DNA of 64,000 nt from an uncultured Planctomycetaceae bacterium (lineage in GTDB: Bacteria > Planctomycetota > Planctomycetia > Planctomycetales > Planctomycetaceae): positions 1 to 64,000 of the forward strand of contig CAIOKE010000218.1 in NCBI GenBank assembly GCA_903858815.1, written 5' to 3'. Positions within the stretch are counted from its first letter, which is position 1. Every line of letters starts with the position of its first letter. A program made the position numbers and the translations under genes. The notes under the pieces are model-generated. The model searched no databases. It was not told where the DNA came from and saw only the letters and a list, made by a program, of their open reading frames with translations. Below, piece by piece: positions 53,743 to 63,916 of this stretch.

Positions 53743-55171
53743 TGGGGTTGGCTGAGTCCGATGGGCCCTGCCTGTCAGCATCCAGTCGCCGGATGGCGTC
53801 ATACAGCGACCAGCCCAGCAACACTGCTGAAACAAAGCTGACGATCCCCAGCAGCCATGGCGAGTTGAGCAGTCTGTGACCGGGGTCTGCCACCGGCTGC
53901 TTTGGCCGCAGCTGGCGCTGGACAGCCGGCAGCAGGGTGGCAGTGACTGTCGGCGTGTGCAGCTGGATCGCTCGATTCAGGGCCTGCAGGTCATGCTGCG
54001 GTTGCAGAGCGTGGTCATCGTCATACAGCAGTTGGTAACTGTGGCCGGGCTCGGTCAGCAGCAGGAGTTCGTACTGCGGGCCGCTGGCTGATGCCCCGGT
54101 GATCGGCAGTGGGGGACTGTCAAGATTCTGGACAATAATTCGCAGACGTCTGGTACGCAGTTCCGGCAGGGACAGTTCGAGCTGCTGTTCAGACAGCGTA
54201 CCTGCAGTGAAGTTGCTGATGAACCCGTCTGCTGTGTCCTGCCACTTTTCAGGCTGGTGCTGCGCTGGCACCTGCAAAGTGACTCGGCGACGGAAGTTTG
54301 TGGCGGTGGTCTGCAGGAGTATCTTTGTGATGGGACGCTGGTCACTCAGAAACTCGGCCGTTGTGGTGCGCTGAACAGGATCCTCGCGAACCTCCGTGAT
54401 TTCCAGTGGTCGGGCTTCGAGGTGAATGGATGACTTTGTCACGGATGTGGATTGAAAGGTGATCCTGTCGATACGAAAGGGACGGCGGATCCGCAGAGAC
54501 CGCTCAGACTGTTCTGTCTGTCCGCTGCTGTTGACCGTACTGCTCAGTTCACGCAATGGCGATTCCAGTTCTGCTGTGGCTGTCTGGATGCGGATCTTCA
54601 GAATTCGACCAGTAGTTTTCTGCAGTGGAACTTCCATGCGGCGAACGTCCATGAATCGTGTGTAGTCGAAGATCAGGGTGGGTTCGCATAAGGGCGTGGC
54701 TGGCGTGGTTGTTTCGTCAGTCACCTGCACTTGCTGTTCAAAATCCTGCAACGGAGTCTGAATCCGCAGCAATTCCGGCTGCGGGTCAGTATCGGTCAGT
54801 CGGACAATCAGACTCAGAGCCCCGTCGTCCTCTGGCAGCAGCTCAATCTGCTGCGGGGTCCAGAGATATGGTGTGGTGAAAGACTGCAGCCCCGGCGTCC
54901 GGCGGATCAGAAACGGGATCATTTGATGATGGTCATTGATGACCGCGACATCCGGGAATCCGGGCCGGGTATGCAGCCAGAAATCCGCATCGAGTGGCAG
55001 TCGCAGCAGTTGGGTTGTTTCGCTGGCAGCCATCTCGATCCGGCGTGATCTTTGCCGGAATTCAGAAAGTGGTGTTAAGTCATCGACTGGTTCATCAGCG
55101 GCAGCAGGTGTTGGTTGGCAGCCGAGGGCGATCAGCAGGACAAGTATGCTGCGAGGCAGAATGCTGGTCAT
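53723..55171 (-). CDS. DUF3999-like exported membrane-anchored protein
   Basis: This 482-residue protein has a signal peptide ([13 protein letters not shown]; the cysteine may also be lipidated), a beta-rich domain (residues 30-430; [37 protein letters not shown]) and one C-terminal membrane helix near 440-460 ([21 protein letters not shown]). The layout and the location next to the DUF2339 gene match the DUF3999/DUF2339 pair of Pseudomonas and others. Function is unknown. ATG 55171 gives the signal peptide. Confidence 0.82.
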   Translation of the reverse strand: MTSILPRSILVLLIALGCQPTPAAADEPVDDLTPLSEFRQRSRRIEMAASETTQLLRLPLDADFWLHTRPGFPDVAVINDHHQMIPFLIRRTPGLQSFTTPYLWTPQQIELLPEDDGALSLIVRLTDTDPQPELLRIQTPLQDFEQQVQVTDETTTPATPLCEPTLIFDYTRFMDVRRMEVPLQKTTGRILKIRIQTATAELESPLRELSSTVNSSGQTEQSERSLRIRRPFRIDRITFQSTSVTKSSIHLEARPLEITEVREDPVQRTTTAEFLSDQRPITKILLQTTATNFRRRVTLQVPAQHQPEKWQDTADGFISNFTAGTLSEQQLELSLPELRTRRLRIIVQNLDSPPLPITGASASGPQYELLLLTEPGHSYQLLYDDDHALQPQHDLQALNRAIQLHTPTVTATLLPAVQRQLRPKQPVADPGHRLLNSPWLLGIVSFVSAVLLGWSLYDAIRRLDADRQGPSDSANPTTPPVP

Positions 55172-55207
55172 AATTGTGCACTCCAATGGATTTCCGGCAC
55201 GTGCAGA

Positions 55208-57790
55208 TCAGATTTCCTGCTGACGACTGTCTCCGGTTGTGATGAATTTCTGGCGCGCTCGCAGGTACAGGAACGAGCCTCCAGTGACCAGCAGACCCAG
55301 TACGATGAAGGCAATGATTCGATAGAACTGATCAAGGCTGGCGAGGTCAACGAAGAACACCTTGAAGGCAACAATGCTGAACAGGATCAATCCGACATAT
55401 CGTCGTTCGCGGAGGCTGGAACGAATGCCTGTCAGCAGCAGGGTAAAGGCAAACAGTGACCACAGAATGGTAACTCCGCCGGCCTGCAGGCCGCGCAGAT
55501 GGATGTAGAGGAACGTGTTGACTTCAAGTGTCAGCCAGAGAAACAGGGTTGCCACTGCTGCCAGACCGAGTGAGGGTCTGGCGGACTGAGAGCCGGGAAG
55601 GCGGGATTCCGGCAGGCCGGAAAATCGAGTGGCAGTCCATGCAAGAAAGGTCGCAATGGATCCGAAATTGATCGCTCGGAACATGGCCTCCAGCGGACTC
55701 CACGGGCCGTTCCATGTGAATCCTGCAAGGTTCCACGAGGGCAGATCAAGGATTGCCGTTTTCAGCAGTAAGGCGCCGCCGAGCAGTGCAAACAGCAGTT
55801 GTGCCGCGGCGGAGCCAGTCTGACAGACTGCCCGGACCAGCAGAATTCCAAAACCCAGCCACAGCAGCGTGATCATCGTCATGCGAGATGCTGGCATCAG
55901 CACTCCCAGCGTGCGATGGAATTCGAGTGTCAGCCAGCAGATCGCGGCGAAAAAGACCGCCAGCATCAGCAGTTGCCTGGCCGATGAGCCGGTAAAATCA
56001 GCCTGAATGTCGTTACTTCGATCCAGTGAGCTGGCAGACGCCGATGCTGCGGTCCCGCGTGAAATCAGCCAGCTGCCCCAATACAGGCAACCGATCGGGA
56101 TACCGAACGAGACGGCTCGCTGCAGCAGCTGAAGCAGGCTGTTTGAGACTGTCTCTGCAGCGGGTGTACCACCGAACTGCTGCGGCAGATCGAAGCCAAA
56201 TACGCGGATCATGGCGATGGTGTAAAGCGACATACTGATGAGCTGCAGGAAGTTGCTGCCGATACGCGAGGCGATCCACAGCATGGCAACAGCCTGCAGT
56301 GACCAGCTGGCGGCGATCCATTGCCCGGATAACAGCAGCGGCAGAGACACAGACAGAAAGACTGCAGACAGACCGATGAATGTCAGCATCAATTCACGAT
56401 CCAGTACCCGCCGAATCAGGCAGTAGTGCACGTGCAGTGCGTAGAAGGCACTGAGCCCAAGGGCTGCAGCGGCTGACCAGCGATATCCCCAGGTGCTGTC
56501 AATCAGCCCGTAACTGATGCCGAAGAAGGCTGCGGCGTTCAGAAACAGGACGATGACATCCAGCAGATTGGAGCGGACCCTCGTACGCAGGTTGTAGATG
56601 AATACCATCGTCGAGAACATGCCGAAGAAGGCCACGAGAAACGGCATGACCTGCCAGAAGTGAACGGTCGGTACAAAGGCTCTGAGTGATGCCAGCACGA
56701 GGATGTGGTGGCAGATAAAACCCAGATAGCTGAGCAGTGGCCAGCGACGAAAGGCAGAGACTCCCAGAATGCCGCAGCCGAGGATCAGCAGGTAGCTGTA
56801 AAGTCCGGGAAAATTGACCGTCTGAGTGGAGAGCATGACGGGGGTCAGGTAGCCGCCCAGAACTCCCAGCACAGCCGTCAATCGTGAATCGAAGCGAACT
56901 GAGATGAATCCGGCCATGACAGTGACAGCCGTCATCAGAGCGAACATGAGACCATCATCAATCAGATGATACAGACCGCCAGCGGCGAAGACGCTGAAAT
57001 ACAAAGTGGCAGTGCCGGCGCCCAGCAGGCCCTGTCCGATCAGGCGATAGTTACCGGTAAGCAACTGGATGCCCGCTGTCAGCATACCCAGCCCCGTGCA
57101 ACCGGAAAGGATCGCGCGGGCTGTGGGCGACAACATTCCATGATCAATGGAATACTTCAGGAAGAATCCTACGCCGACAAGCACCAGCAGCAGACCGATG
57201 CGCAGCAGCCACTGGCTGGCCACAGCAAATTCCCATGAAACACCCTTTGGAATGTGCTCTTCACCCACGACGATCCAGTTCCAGATTCTGTTCAGTACGT
57301 CAGTGGCTGCCGTTTCGAACTGGTTACCGGGACGTGCAGGATCGACGGCAGCTGTTTTGGGATCGGGGACGTGGACTGCAGGTGTCGCATTCTTTGGCCT
57401 CAGGCTTGTTCGCAGTTCGTGTTTGTCAGAATGCGACGATTGAGAAGGCGTGGCAGCGGGCACGTCGGGACTTTTGCTCACAAGCACTGTTTCTGCAGGC
57501 GTGGCTTTGGGAGTTGCCTCGCTGGCTGCTGTCGTTGGGGCTGTCGTTGGGGCTGTCGTTGGTGCGGGTTGAGCAACGGAAGTGACGCTGGATCTGAGCG
57601 TGGGCTCTGCAACCGTGCTTTGCTGAGCCAGAACGGCGTCATAGATGGCCTTCATCTGCAGGGTGGTACGCTGCAGATTGTCACGCTGCTCGCTGCGCAC
57701 AGTAAGGATTTCCGTGTGTAGTCTGCGGATGGCAATGAAAACAGCCAGCAATCCCGCAAGGCCCAGCCAGATTTCCAGAACGTCGACCAT
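55208..57790 (-). CDS. DUF2339 polytopic membrane protein
   Basis: This 860-residue protein has an N-terminal helix ([19 protein letters not shown]), a coiled and Pro/Thr/Ala-rich cytoplasmic stretch (about 25-150), then about 24 hydrophobic segments rich in Leu, Phe and Tyr, the DUF2339 layout. A small direct repeat ([12 protein letters not shown]) at residues 72-84 comes from a 12-base tandem repeat at 57530-57565. It precedes the DUF3999 gene by 36 bases, probably one operon. ATG 57790 is used (GTG 57793 is also possible). Function is unknown. Confidence 0.88.
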   Translation of the reverse strand: MVDVLEIWLGLAGLLAVFIAIRRLHTEILTVRSEQRDNLQRTTLQMKAIYDAVLAQQSTVAEPTLRSSVTSVAQPAPTTAPTTAPTTAASEATPKATPAETVLVSKSPDVPAATPSQSSHSDKHELRTSLRPKNATPAVHVPDPKTAAVDPARPGNQFETAATDVLNRIWNWIVVGEEHIPKGVSWEFAVASQWLLRIGLLLVLVGVGFFLKYSIDHGMLSPTARAILSGCTGLGMLTAGIQLLTGNYRLIGQGLLGAGTATLYFSVFAAGGLYHLIDDGLMFALMTAVTVMAGFISVRFDSRLTAVLGVLGGYLTPVMLSTQTVNFPGLYSYLLILGCGILGVSAFRRWPLLSYLGFICHHILVLASLRAFVPTVHFWQVMPFLVAFFGMFSTMVFIYNLRTRVRSNLLDVIVLFLNAAAFFGISYGLIDSTWGYRWSAAAALGLSAFYALHVHYCLIRRVLDRELMLTFIGLSAVFLSVSLPLLLSGQWIAASWSLQAVAMLWIASRIGSNFLQLISMSLYTIAMIRVFGFDLPQQFGGTPAAETVSNSLLQLLQRAVSFGIPIGCLYWGSWLISRGTAASASASSLDRSNDIQADFTGSSARQLLMLAVFFAAICWLTLEFHRTLGVLMPASRMTMITLLWLGFGILLVRAVCQTGSAAAQLLFALLGGALLLKTAILDLPSWNLAGFTWNGPWSPLEAMFRAINFGSIATFLAWTATRFSGLPESRLPGSQSARPSLGLAAVATLFLWLTLEVNTFLYIHLRGLQAGGVTILWSLFAFTLLLTGIRSSLRERRYVGLILFSIVAFKVFFVDLASLDQFYRIIAFIVLGLLVTGGSFLYLRARQKFITTGDSRQQEI

Positions 57791-58197
57791 CACAACAGCT
57801 CCTCAGTCTGAACCCTGGTTTCCATCGTTTTACCACTGCGCGCAGAAACTCCACCGGGGACGTTTCAACAGTCTCTGCACGTGCCGTGCCGCGGGTTGTG
57901 CGTATTTTTAAGTCGTTTGTGCAGATGGGTTTATGCTAGTTCTGTCCAGTGTGCGAAATGGTGTCACTTCGGGCGGGGGACGTTTTTTGTGTGCTGCATG
58001 CGCAGCATTTGTTTTTGGGATGCCTTGCGAACGCAGAGAGACGCTCGTACGGCCCGGCCTCTGTTGGTCGGACTGCTGCTGGCATCTGAACAGGTCAGGC
58101 TGCGGACGCCCCAGGTTATCGCGAGCGCGGTCCTGCAGTCAGAGTCTGCGAGCAGATTCCGGCGGGGGGCAGGTTTGTCTGTCGAGCGGGACGCGTT
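57791..58197. other. Intergenic region without a credible gene
   Basis: This 407-base stretch lies between the DUF2339 start and the end of the kinase gene. Open frames here are short and lack coding character. A small hairpin TGCTGC/GCAGCA (57992-58007) followed by TTTGTTTTT could be a weak terminator on the plus strand. No repeat found. Confidence 0.45.
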
Positions 58198-59508
58198 TCA
58201 GTGTCCGGCAGCGGCCATTTTCAGCAGACCCATCAGGGTCTCTTCCTGTTCAGCGACTTCCCGCAGCGGCCAGGAGAATCTGGCAGCCAGTCGTCGGCGC
58301 AGGGCGGGAAAGGCCTGGACAAGGCCACCAGAGACGGCCAGTTGAGTCCACGCAGGCGTGTCAGTCAGGCGACGAGAACATTCGAGGTAACTGTCAGCCA
58401 TGAAATCGAAGGCCGCACAGAACAGATTTCCGACAGTCAGGTTTTCTGTGGTGATGTGCGAGATATTTCCCGCATCACCCATGGCACTCGAAAAGAAGCT
58501 CAGGTCACAGGAGAGACCATTGCTGGTATCACAGTCTGTGGCCGCGGCAATCAGCTGCCACGAGTTACTCAAAGTGATACCGGCAGACCGAGGCAGTTCT
58601 GTCAGCAGGGCTTCCAGAATGGTCAATGAGCGACCAGCGGGAATGTGAGTGACTGTATTCAGGAACTGCCCGTTAAACCAGCAGCGAGTCTGGCAGTTGC
58701 CGGGTTGAAATGTGGAAGTGATCTGACTGACCTGAGAGCCGGTAGAGCAGTTGATTGATAATTCAGTACTCTGCAGATCGATGCCAAGCAATGCCGCCTG
58801 CTGATCTCCGATAGCGGCGAAGCAGTTCAGTCTGCGCCCATTGAAAGAGAGTTGTCCAACCGGTTCGGATTCAGCGATGGGCTCGGGCCAGTGTAAGCCG
58901 TCGATTCCGGCTGCAGCGAAGGCCTCATGGTGCCAGTCGTTGGTTTGCAGGTTGAGCATGCCGATGCCCTGTGATCGGTGCATACGGGGAATGGTCCCGC
59001 AGAGTTCAGCGATCACATAATCACCAACCGTGACCGGGACAGCATGCTGTGGCAGCTGGCGAGCCTGAGCCAGCCAGTACAGCAGGGTGGTAGCCGAGCC
59101 TGGCTTCAGTTCTTTTCCGAGGTCTTCGAACTGCTGATCAGTCCACGATGTACGCAGCTGGTGCAGCAGTGGAGTGGTACTGTTGGGGGCTGGCAGCAGG
59201 CTTCTCTGGTCGCGCCATGACAGGTAGTTGGTGATTGGTTGCTGTTGCTGATTGAGCAGCAGGACTCCGCCCATCTGGCTGCTGAATCTGACGTGTTCGG
59301 CATCAGGGGCTGCCTGCAGCAGCGATTGCAGTACCTGTCGCGTGCTCTGCACGATCTTGGCAGGAGACACTTCATGGAAACCGGAGGGCAGTGAATTGAC
59401 TGGTCCGGGGAAGGCTGCTTTTTCAATGTGCTCGACGCGACCGGTCGCGACGTTGAGTACACCGCCTTTGATGGAGGAGGAGCCGATATCGATTCCGAGA
59501 CACCGCAT
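58198..59508 (-). CDS. FGGY-family carbohydrate kinase
   Basis: This 436-residue protein has the sugar kinase N terminus GIDIGSSSIKGGVLNV, the phosphate 1 loop, a mid-domain NCSTGSQVSQI and a C-terminal VSGGLVQAFPALRRRLAARF, typical of FGGY kinases that phosphorylate xylulose, gluconate or related sugars. It is about 60 residues shorter than usual FGGY enzymes, mainly in the C-terminal domain. The upstream dehydrogenase gene is 39 bases away, so both probably act in one sugar-acid or polyol pathway. The substrate is unknown. Confidence 0.88.
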   Translation of the reverse strand: MRCLGIDIGSSSIKGGVLNVATGRVEHIEKAAFPGPVNSLPSGFHEVSPAKIVQSTRQVLQSLLQAAPDAEHVRFSSQMGGVLLLNQQQQPITNYLSWRDQRSLLPAPNSTTPLLHQLRTSWTDQQFEDLGKELKPGSATTLLYWLAQARQLPQHAVPVTVGDYVIAELCGTIPRMHRSQGIGMLNLQTNDWHHEAFAAAGIDGLHWPEPIAESEPVGQLSFNGRRLNCFAAIGDQQAALLGIDLQSTELSINCSTGSQVSQITSTFQPGNCQTRCWFNGQFLNTVTHIPAGRSLTILEALLTELPRSAGITLSNSWQLIAAATDCDTSNGLSCDLSFFSSAMGDAGNISHITTENLTVGNLFCAAFDFMADSYLECSRRLTDTPAWTQLAVSGGLVQAFPALRRRLAARFSWPLREVAEQEETLMGLLKMAAAGH

Positions 59509-59547
59509 AGGAGACCTGTTTCTGCAGGCAGTGATTAAGTGATCTGA

Positions 59548-60603
59548 TCAGACTTCGGCTGGCAGGGGAATGGAGACAAGTTTTGCTGCTTCCTGCAGCT
59601 TTGCTCGTACGTCTGCCGGCAGATCGATGCCCAGTTTTTCGGCTTCCCGAGCGATATCGAATTCACGCTCGCCCGGCAGCAGAACACCGGTAGCCCCGGC
59701 TGCGGGCGGGGCTGCATGGATTTCGTCGATCAGGGTACGGATCCGGGAGTTGAACTGCTGTCGGTCAGTCATGGCATCAATGTTGATGACGGTCATTGAT
59801 GCGTTGTGCCATGATGGTCGATCGACGGGATCGAACATCCAGCTGCCAACCTGCCACGTCATGTGACCTCCGGGAATCAGCCCTGACAATACTTCGCACC
59901 ACAGTCCCAGTCCGTAGCCTTTGTGCCCGGCCATGGGGGCCAGTGCTGCGGAGTGTGGGTACAGCGATCCGTCCGTTGTGGGCAGTCCATCGGGCCCGAT
60001 CAGCCATGTGGGAGGAATGGTTTCTCCGCGTTGCCACGCTGCATAGACCTTACCACCGGCGACTGCTGCCGTGGCGATATCCAGCAGAATCGGGTTGCTG
60101 TCGGTGGGGATGGCGAATGCCAGTGGGTTGCTGCCAAGGACAGCAGTGCGTGAACCCGGAGCAGCCACGCTGGGAATGTCATTGCCGGTGATCATTGCTG
60201 CGCAGCCGTGGCGAGCGGCGAGGAGTGCGTACTGGCCGGCCGCGCCGATATGGCCTGTGTTGCGGATCGAAACAAAGGCCACTCCACAGGCCTGGGCCTT
60301 CTGGATGGCTGTCAGCATGGCATTGTGGCAGCCCACCTGACCCAGGCCCGAATCACCGTCGATGACTGCCCACGCGGGGCCTTCGCGTTCAATACGCGGG
60401 ATAGCCGCCGTGCGATAACCGCCACCCTGCAGTTTGCGGAGGTAACCAGCCAGCAGTTTGGTACCGTGTGTAAAGACACCAAGCAGATCAGTTCCTGTCA
60501 GCGTTTCGGCTGCGGTGCTGGAGTCCGTGCTGTTGAGTCCAGTGGCTTGAAAGCAGTCGGTGGCGAAGGTTCGCAGGACATTCAGTGGAACTCGTGAGTT
60601 CAC
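59548..60603 (-). CDS. Malate/L-lactate dehydrogenase family (Ldh_2) oxidoreductase
   Basis: This 351-residue NAD(P)-dependent enzyme matches the Ldh_2 family (malate, ureidoglycolate, 2,3-diketogulonate reductases). The motifs are VFTHGTKLLAGYL near residue 40, SIRNTGHIGAAGQYALLAA with the catalytic histidine, and GHKGYGLGLWCEVLSG near 235. GTG 60603 is the start. It is probably co-transcribed with the FGGY kinase, so a sugar-acid reductase role is likely. Directly upstream, beyond a terminator, is the DUF1559 module. Confidence 0.92.
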   Translation of the reverse strand: MNSRVPLNVLRTFATDCFQATGLNSTDSSTAAETLTGTDLLGVFTHGTKLLAGYLRKLQGGGYRTAAIPRIEREGPAWAVIDGDSGLGQVGCHNAMLTAIQKAQACGVAFVSIRNTGHIGAAGQYALLAARHGCAAMITGNDIPSVAAPGSRTAVLGSNPLAFAIPTDSNPILLDIATAAVAGGKVYAAWQRGETIPPTWLIGPDGLPTTDGSLYPHSAALAPMAGHKGYGLGLWCEVLSGLIPGGHMTWQVGSWMFDPVDRPSWHNASMTVINIDAMTDRQQFNSRIRTLIDEIHAAPPAAGATGVLLPGEREFDIAREAEKLGIDLPADVRAKLQEAAKLVSIPLPAEV

Positions 60604-60620
60604 GGGCAGTCTTTCATAAC

Positions 60621-60653
60621 AAAAAAATCCGCGGTGGTTGGAGCCACCGCGGA
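60621..60653 (-). terminator. Rho-independent terminator after the DUF1559 module
   Basis: A 10-base-pair perfect stem, TCCGCGGTGG with CCACCGCGGA (60628-60637, 60644-60653), encloses loop TTGGAG and is followed on the minus strand by seven T. It lies about 45 bases after the lipoprotein stop at 60699, ending that transcript before the Ldh_2 gene. Confidence 0.93.
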
Positions 60654-60698
60654 AGATGATGTATTTGGCTGGCCGAGACCAGTCTACAGGGAAAAAAG

Positions 60699-61139
60699 TC
60701 AGTTCAGATCCAGCTTCAGTTCGGAGCTGCCTGATTCCGGAATCTCAAGGGAGAGGCCTGAGTCTTCCGGACTGGCGTACTTTGCCGGGAACTGCACGGG
60801 TGGTTTGGGAAGTTTCTTCGGATCTTCCACAGTTGAGCCGAGTCCGTCGTCTTCGGGCGGTTGCCAGATCACCGAGACCTTGTGAGTTCCCGGAACTGCT
60901 CCGTCGCCGACCGCGTTAGTGCCGAGCGTGAATCGACCTTCAGTGTCCGTGGTGCCACTGGCCGTACGCTGGTCCCCGGCAGGGTGCAACGTTACGGTGA
61001 AACCGGCCAGCGGTTTCCCCTTGTAGGTCAGGACTCCGGAGGCTGAAACAGTGCGGAAGATCTCTGCCTCAGGAGTATAGTTGCCACCGCATCCTGCGAG
61101 CAGCAAGGTTGCTGACAAAAGAAAATGCCGTCTCAGCAT
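60699..61139 (-). CDS. Lipoprotein with carboxypeptidase-regulatory-like domain, DUF1559 partner
   Basis: This 146-residue lipoprotein has the signal MLRRHFLLSATLLLAGCGGN, with the cysteine at residue 17. The mature part is one beta-sandwich of the CarboxypepD_reg-like type (SGVLTYKGKPLAGFTVTLHP; TTDTEGRFTLGTNAVGDGAVPGTHKVSV). In planctomycetes these small proteins usually follow a DUF1559 gene, as here, 73 bases downstream. Their role is unknown, perhaps cell-surface or pilus-related. A terminator follows the stop. Confidence 0.9.
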   Translation of the reverse strand: MLRRHFLLSATLLLAGCGGNYTPEAEIFRTVSASGVLTYKGKPLAGFTVTLHPAGDQRTASGTTDTEGRFTLGTNAVGDGAVPGTHKVSVIWQPPEDDGLGSTVEDPKKLPKPPVQFPAKYASPEDSGLSLEIPESGSSELKLDLN

Positions 61140-61212
61140 GATAGTCCCTGGGGTACATGAAGGTCATGGAATGTTCGATATCCGGCTGCCCGGAAACGAG
61201 ATCGAGCACTTA

Positions 61213-62187
61213 CTACCACTCAGATATCACTTCGCCACCATTGATACTGCCCACAGATCTCCAGACGCGGATATCTACGTTTTCGCTGACAAACCGAACA
61301 GATCCATCTCCGAGCACAAGTTGTGAGCCACCGGTATGGAAGCTGCGGGTTGCCAGATGTCCACGATCGAATCCGACGCTGCGAATGCAGTCACGCAGTC
61401 TGGAGTTTGGGGTCAGTGTGTGGGAGTAGAAAGTTGCTACCACAACTCCGCGGTAATACTGCTTGCCGCGATAAAGGATGGCGCTGGTCGCACGATTATC
61501 GCAGGCCGCTACCGGAATCGTATCACCCGTTGGGCTGGCATCCCACGTTGCGAAAGGCAGATTCGTGGCAACCCACAGATCCTGGGGAGTGCCTGCGGCC
61601 ACAACGCCTGAGGTGGGTGATCCACTGCTTGGCCCGAGGATAATTTCGGCGAACATACCTGTATTGGACAGGCCGTCGACGAAGTCTCTGAACAGGGCGC
61701 CTCGATTACGGCCGAATGGTCCGCGGTCTGCAGCATAGTTGGCATTGTCGCCGAGGCTTTGCACATAATTGGTGGTGCCACAACCGTTGGGGCACTGGGT
61801 GGGGGCGAGGACGAAGCCGGGGCTGCCGATTTGTGACGGGCACTGCAGGATTGCCAGACGCTGCTGCCGCGCATTCAGGTTGGTTGCGTGGGAGTTGATG
61901 TCGACGTTGAAGTTGAACTGATTGTATTCGTTGCTGGCTTCGAAGTACGGCAGGATTTGAGTGTGAGTCGATGCGTTATTAACGCCGAGGAAGCCGGGGG
62001 GCAATCGGGTGTGCGTGCCTTCGTAGTTGTGCAGCGCAAGGCCAATCTGCTTGAGATTATTCTTGCACTGAGTCCGGCGGGCTGCTTCGCGGGCCTGCTG
62101 GACCGCAGGCAGCAGCAGGGCCACAAGGATGGCGATGATGGCAATCACCACCAGCAATTCGATCAGGGTAAAAGCACGACGTTTCAT
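61213..62187 (-). CDS. DUF1559 prepilin-like protein
   Basis: This 324-residue protein has a class III/IV prepilin-like N terminus: [19 protein letters not shown], where the residue after the basic stretch is the processing and methylation site, followed by [17 protein letters not shown] typical of DUF1559. Near the C terminus is [21 protein letters not shown], the family's H-X9-DG motif. These pseudopilin-like proteins are hugely expanded in planctomycetes. ATG 62187 gives the conserved start; a codon at 62211 would add 8 atypical residues. Confidence 0.96.
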   Translation of the reverse strand: MKRRAFTLIELLVVIAIIAILVALLLPAVQQAREAARRTQCKNNLKQIGLALHNYEGTHTRLPPGFLGVNNASTHTQILPYFEASNEYNQFNFNVDINSHATNLNARQQRLAILQCPSQIGSPGFVLAPTQCPNGCGTTNYVQSLGDNANYAADRGPFGRNRGALFRDFVDGLSNTGMFAEIILGPSSGSPTSGVVAAGTPQDLWVATNLPFATWDASPTGDTIPVAACDNRATSAILYRGKQYYRGVVVATFYSHTLTPNSRLRDCIRSVGFDRGHLATRSFHTGGSQLVLGDGSVRFVSENVDIRVWRSVGSINGGEVISEW

Positions 62188-62612
62188 GCAGACCACTCCA
62201 GAAAAAGACACCGAGGAACACAGACGAACAGGTCGCCGGACCGCCGGAGGACGTCAGGAATGGAGTAGAATGAGGCGGCAGGCCTGAACCGTTTGCAGAA
62301 CGGGTCTGTTCGAGCAACGTGGGATCATAGCTGCGACGGGAATTTCAACGACAGGGTAAATTCTGGATTAATTCACGAAATTGCTGGATTCTGTCTGATT
62401 CTCAATCCTGAAGATGGGTGTGTGTGGCGGCTTGAGGATGTCAGATCCGGGTTGCTGATTCCTGGTGGATTGCAGTTCCGCCGTTCGTGCGGGAATGTGT
62501 CCTGACAAATCTCCGGCGTACTGGTAGAATTGGAACGAGCGCGGCGGGCACAAGCCCTGCACGTTGGCATCGGCAGGTGTTGGGCGGCGGTTTTGACGGG
62601 CAGTGATTTTCC
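62188..62612. other. Divergent intergenic region between DUF1559 and DUF6677 genes
   Basis: This 425-base region has no supported gene. It should hold the promoters for both directions. No strong hairpin or repeat is evident. A short A/T-rich part lies at 62350-62410 (GTAAATTCTGGATTAATTCACG). Confidence 0.45.
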
Positions 62613-63506
62613 ATGGCAGATCCACGAGTTTCCCTGCGGCAACCGATTGTGGCGGCGCTGTTGGCGTTTCTTTTACCGGGGCTGGGGCACTGGTATCAGG
62701 GGCGTCGCTTCAAAGCTGTGATTTTTTCGGTCGGGATTCTACTGCTGTTTGGTTGGGGGCAGGTTTTGGGTGAGGGGCAGACGACTTACAGTCGTCTTGT
62801 TCTGCGAGCAGGCCCGGATTCGCCTCAGTTTTCCGAAGTTGCTCCGGTTTCCAAATCGTCCTTTGGCTATTGGGCTCAGGTGCTGATTGGCATGCCGGCG
62901 TTGCCCGCGTTACTGCAGGAAGGGCGATTCAACGCTGACGACGATTCCGTGGGTTTCCTGGATACTGAAATCCGCAGTGATTTTGTGGGTGCCCTGATCG
63001 AAACGACGCGTCAGGGTGACCTTCGAACGCCTGTGACGGGAACCCTGCAGATCGTGCCTTCGCGCCCCGAGGGCAGTCGGACTGTGGAAGGAACGATTAC
63101 GCTGGATGGTGCCGGTGGTGCAGTCAGCTACCAGCTGGGTGGAGAGGTCAGGCTGGGACGCAGGGTATTCGGATCTCCACGGCGTGGGATTGAATGTCGG
63201 CTGGTGGATGACAAGGGAGATTTTCAGTCGGCGCGAATCGAGGGTACGATCCAGCGGAGTTTCTGGAACTGGTACATGGCTCCAATGGATACGGCCGAAC
63301 TGGATCGTCTGCATGGAAGTTTAAGTCGGCAGTATGATGTGGCAGCGGTTCTGACGTGGATTGCGGGACTTTTGAATCTGATGGTGATCTGGGACGCTGC
63401 TCTGGGCCCGGCGTATGGTTATGGTGACGAGAGATCATCTGAGGCCGAGGGCGATGGTGGTGGTGCCGGTGGGCCCGCCCCGGTTCCCGGAAAGTCGGCT
63501 GTCTGA
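62613..63506 (+). CDS. DUF6677-like membrane protein
   Basis: This 297-residue protein begins with a pair of membrane segments (ALLAFLLPGLGHWYQGRRFKAVIFSVGILLLFG), the pattern of the small TM2/DUF6677 family known from planctomycetes. The middle (about 90-235) is a soluble beta-rich domain, and a C-terminal helix near 250-270 follows (VAAVLTWIAGLLNLMVIWDAAL). The C-terminal tail is polar. Function is unknown. A 58-residue membrane protein gene follows 45 bases downstream. Confidence 0.82.
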   Translation: MADPRVSLRQPIVAALLAFLLPGLGHWYQGRRFKAVIFSVGILLLFGWGQVLGEGQTTYSRLVLRAGPDSPQFSEVAPVSKSSFGYWAQVLIGMPALPALLQEGRFNADDDSVGFLDTEIRSDFVGALIETTRQGDLRTPVTGTLQIVPSRPEGSRTVEGTITLDGAGGAVSYQLGGEVRLGRRVFGSPRRGIECRLVDDKGDFQSARIEGTIQRSFWNWYMAPMDTAELDRLHGSLSRQYDVAAVLTWIAGLLNLMVIWDAALGPAYGYGDERSSEAEGDGGGAGGPAPVPGKSAV

Positions 63507-63551
63507 GGGCTTTCAGGTGCTCTGGTTTTTTGACACAAAGGTATCAGTGGA

Positions 63552-63728
63552 ATGGATTTAAGTTTGCTGACTCAGGCTGCACCCCTGACTGCCATCGTGT
63601 GCCTTGTGTACACGGCAACGCGATTTGAATTGCCCGAGAAGATCATTCGTTCTGCGTTGGTGATGTATGGCAAGACGATGGTGTTTCTTGTGAGTGCCTG
63701 GTGCTTGCTGTACTGGGTTTCTGGCTGA
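63552..63728 (+). CDS. 58-residue two-helix membrane protein
   Basis: The ATG at 63552 opens a 58-codon frame reading MDLSLLTQAAPLTAIVCLVY, with two hydrophobic segments (about residues 6-22 and 38-56) joined by a charged turn FELPEKIIRSALVMYG. It sits 45 bases after the DUF6677 gene on the same strand, in a place where planctomycetes often have a small membrane gene. Codon use is consistent with coding sequence. Function is unknown; it may be a subunit of the preceding protein. Confidence 0.65.
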   Translation: MDLSLLTQAAPLTAIVCLVYTATRFELPEKIIRSALVMYGKTMVFLVSAWCLLYWVSG

Positions 63729-63916
63729 CTTCGCCTTTGAGTCAGCGAAATCCCCCGGAAAACGCCATAGTTGCGTGGCATTGGTTTGACATTCCGGGCG
63801 ACCAGAATGACAATTCCGGGAGGTGCGGATGTCTTCGGCATCCGGTCAAGCCTGTTTTCCCGTAGAACTGCGGATGGAATTGTCTGCCATCAGTGGAACC
63901 TGCCAGCCTTCAAGCC

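Noticed and set aside
57881-58345. Plus-strand frames in the gap before the kinase
   Set aside because: They are cysteine- and arginine-rich and run into the antisense of the kinase gene.
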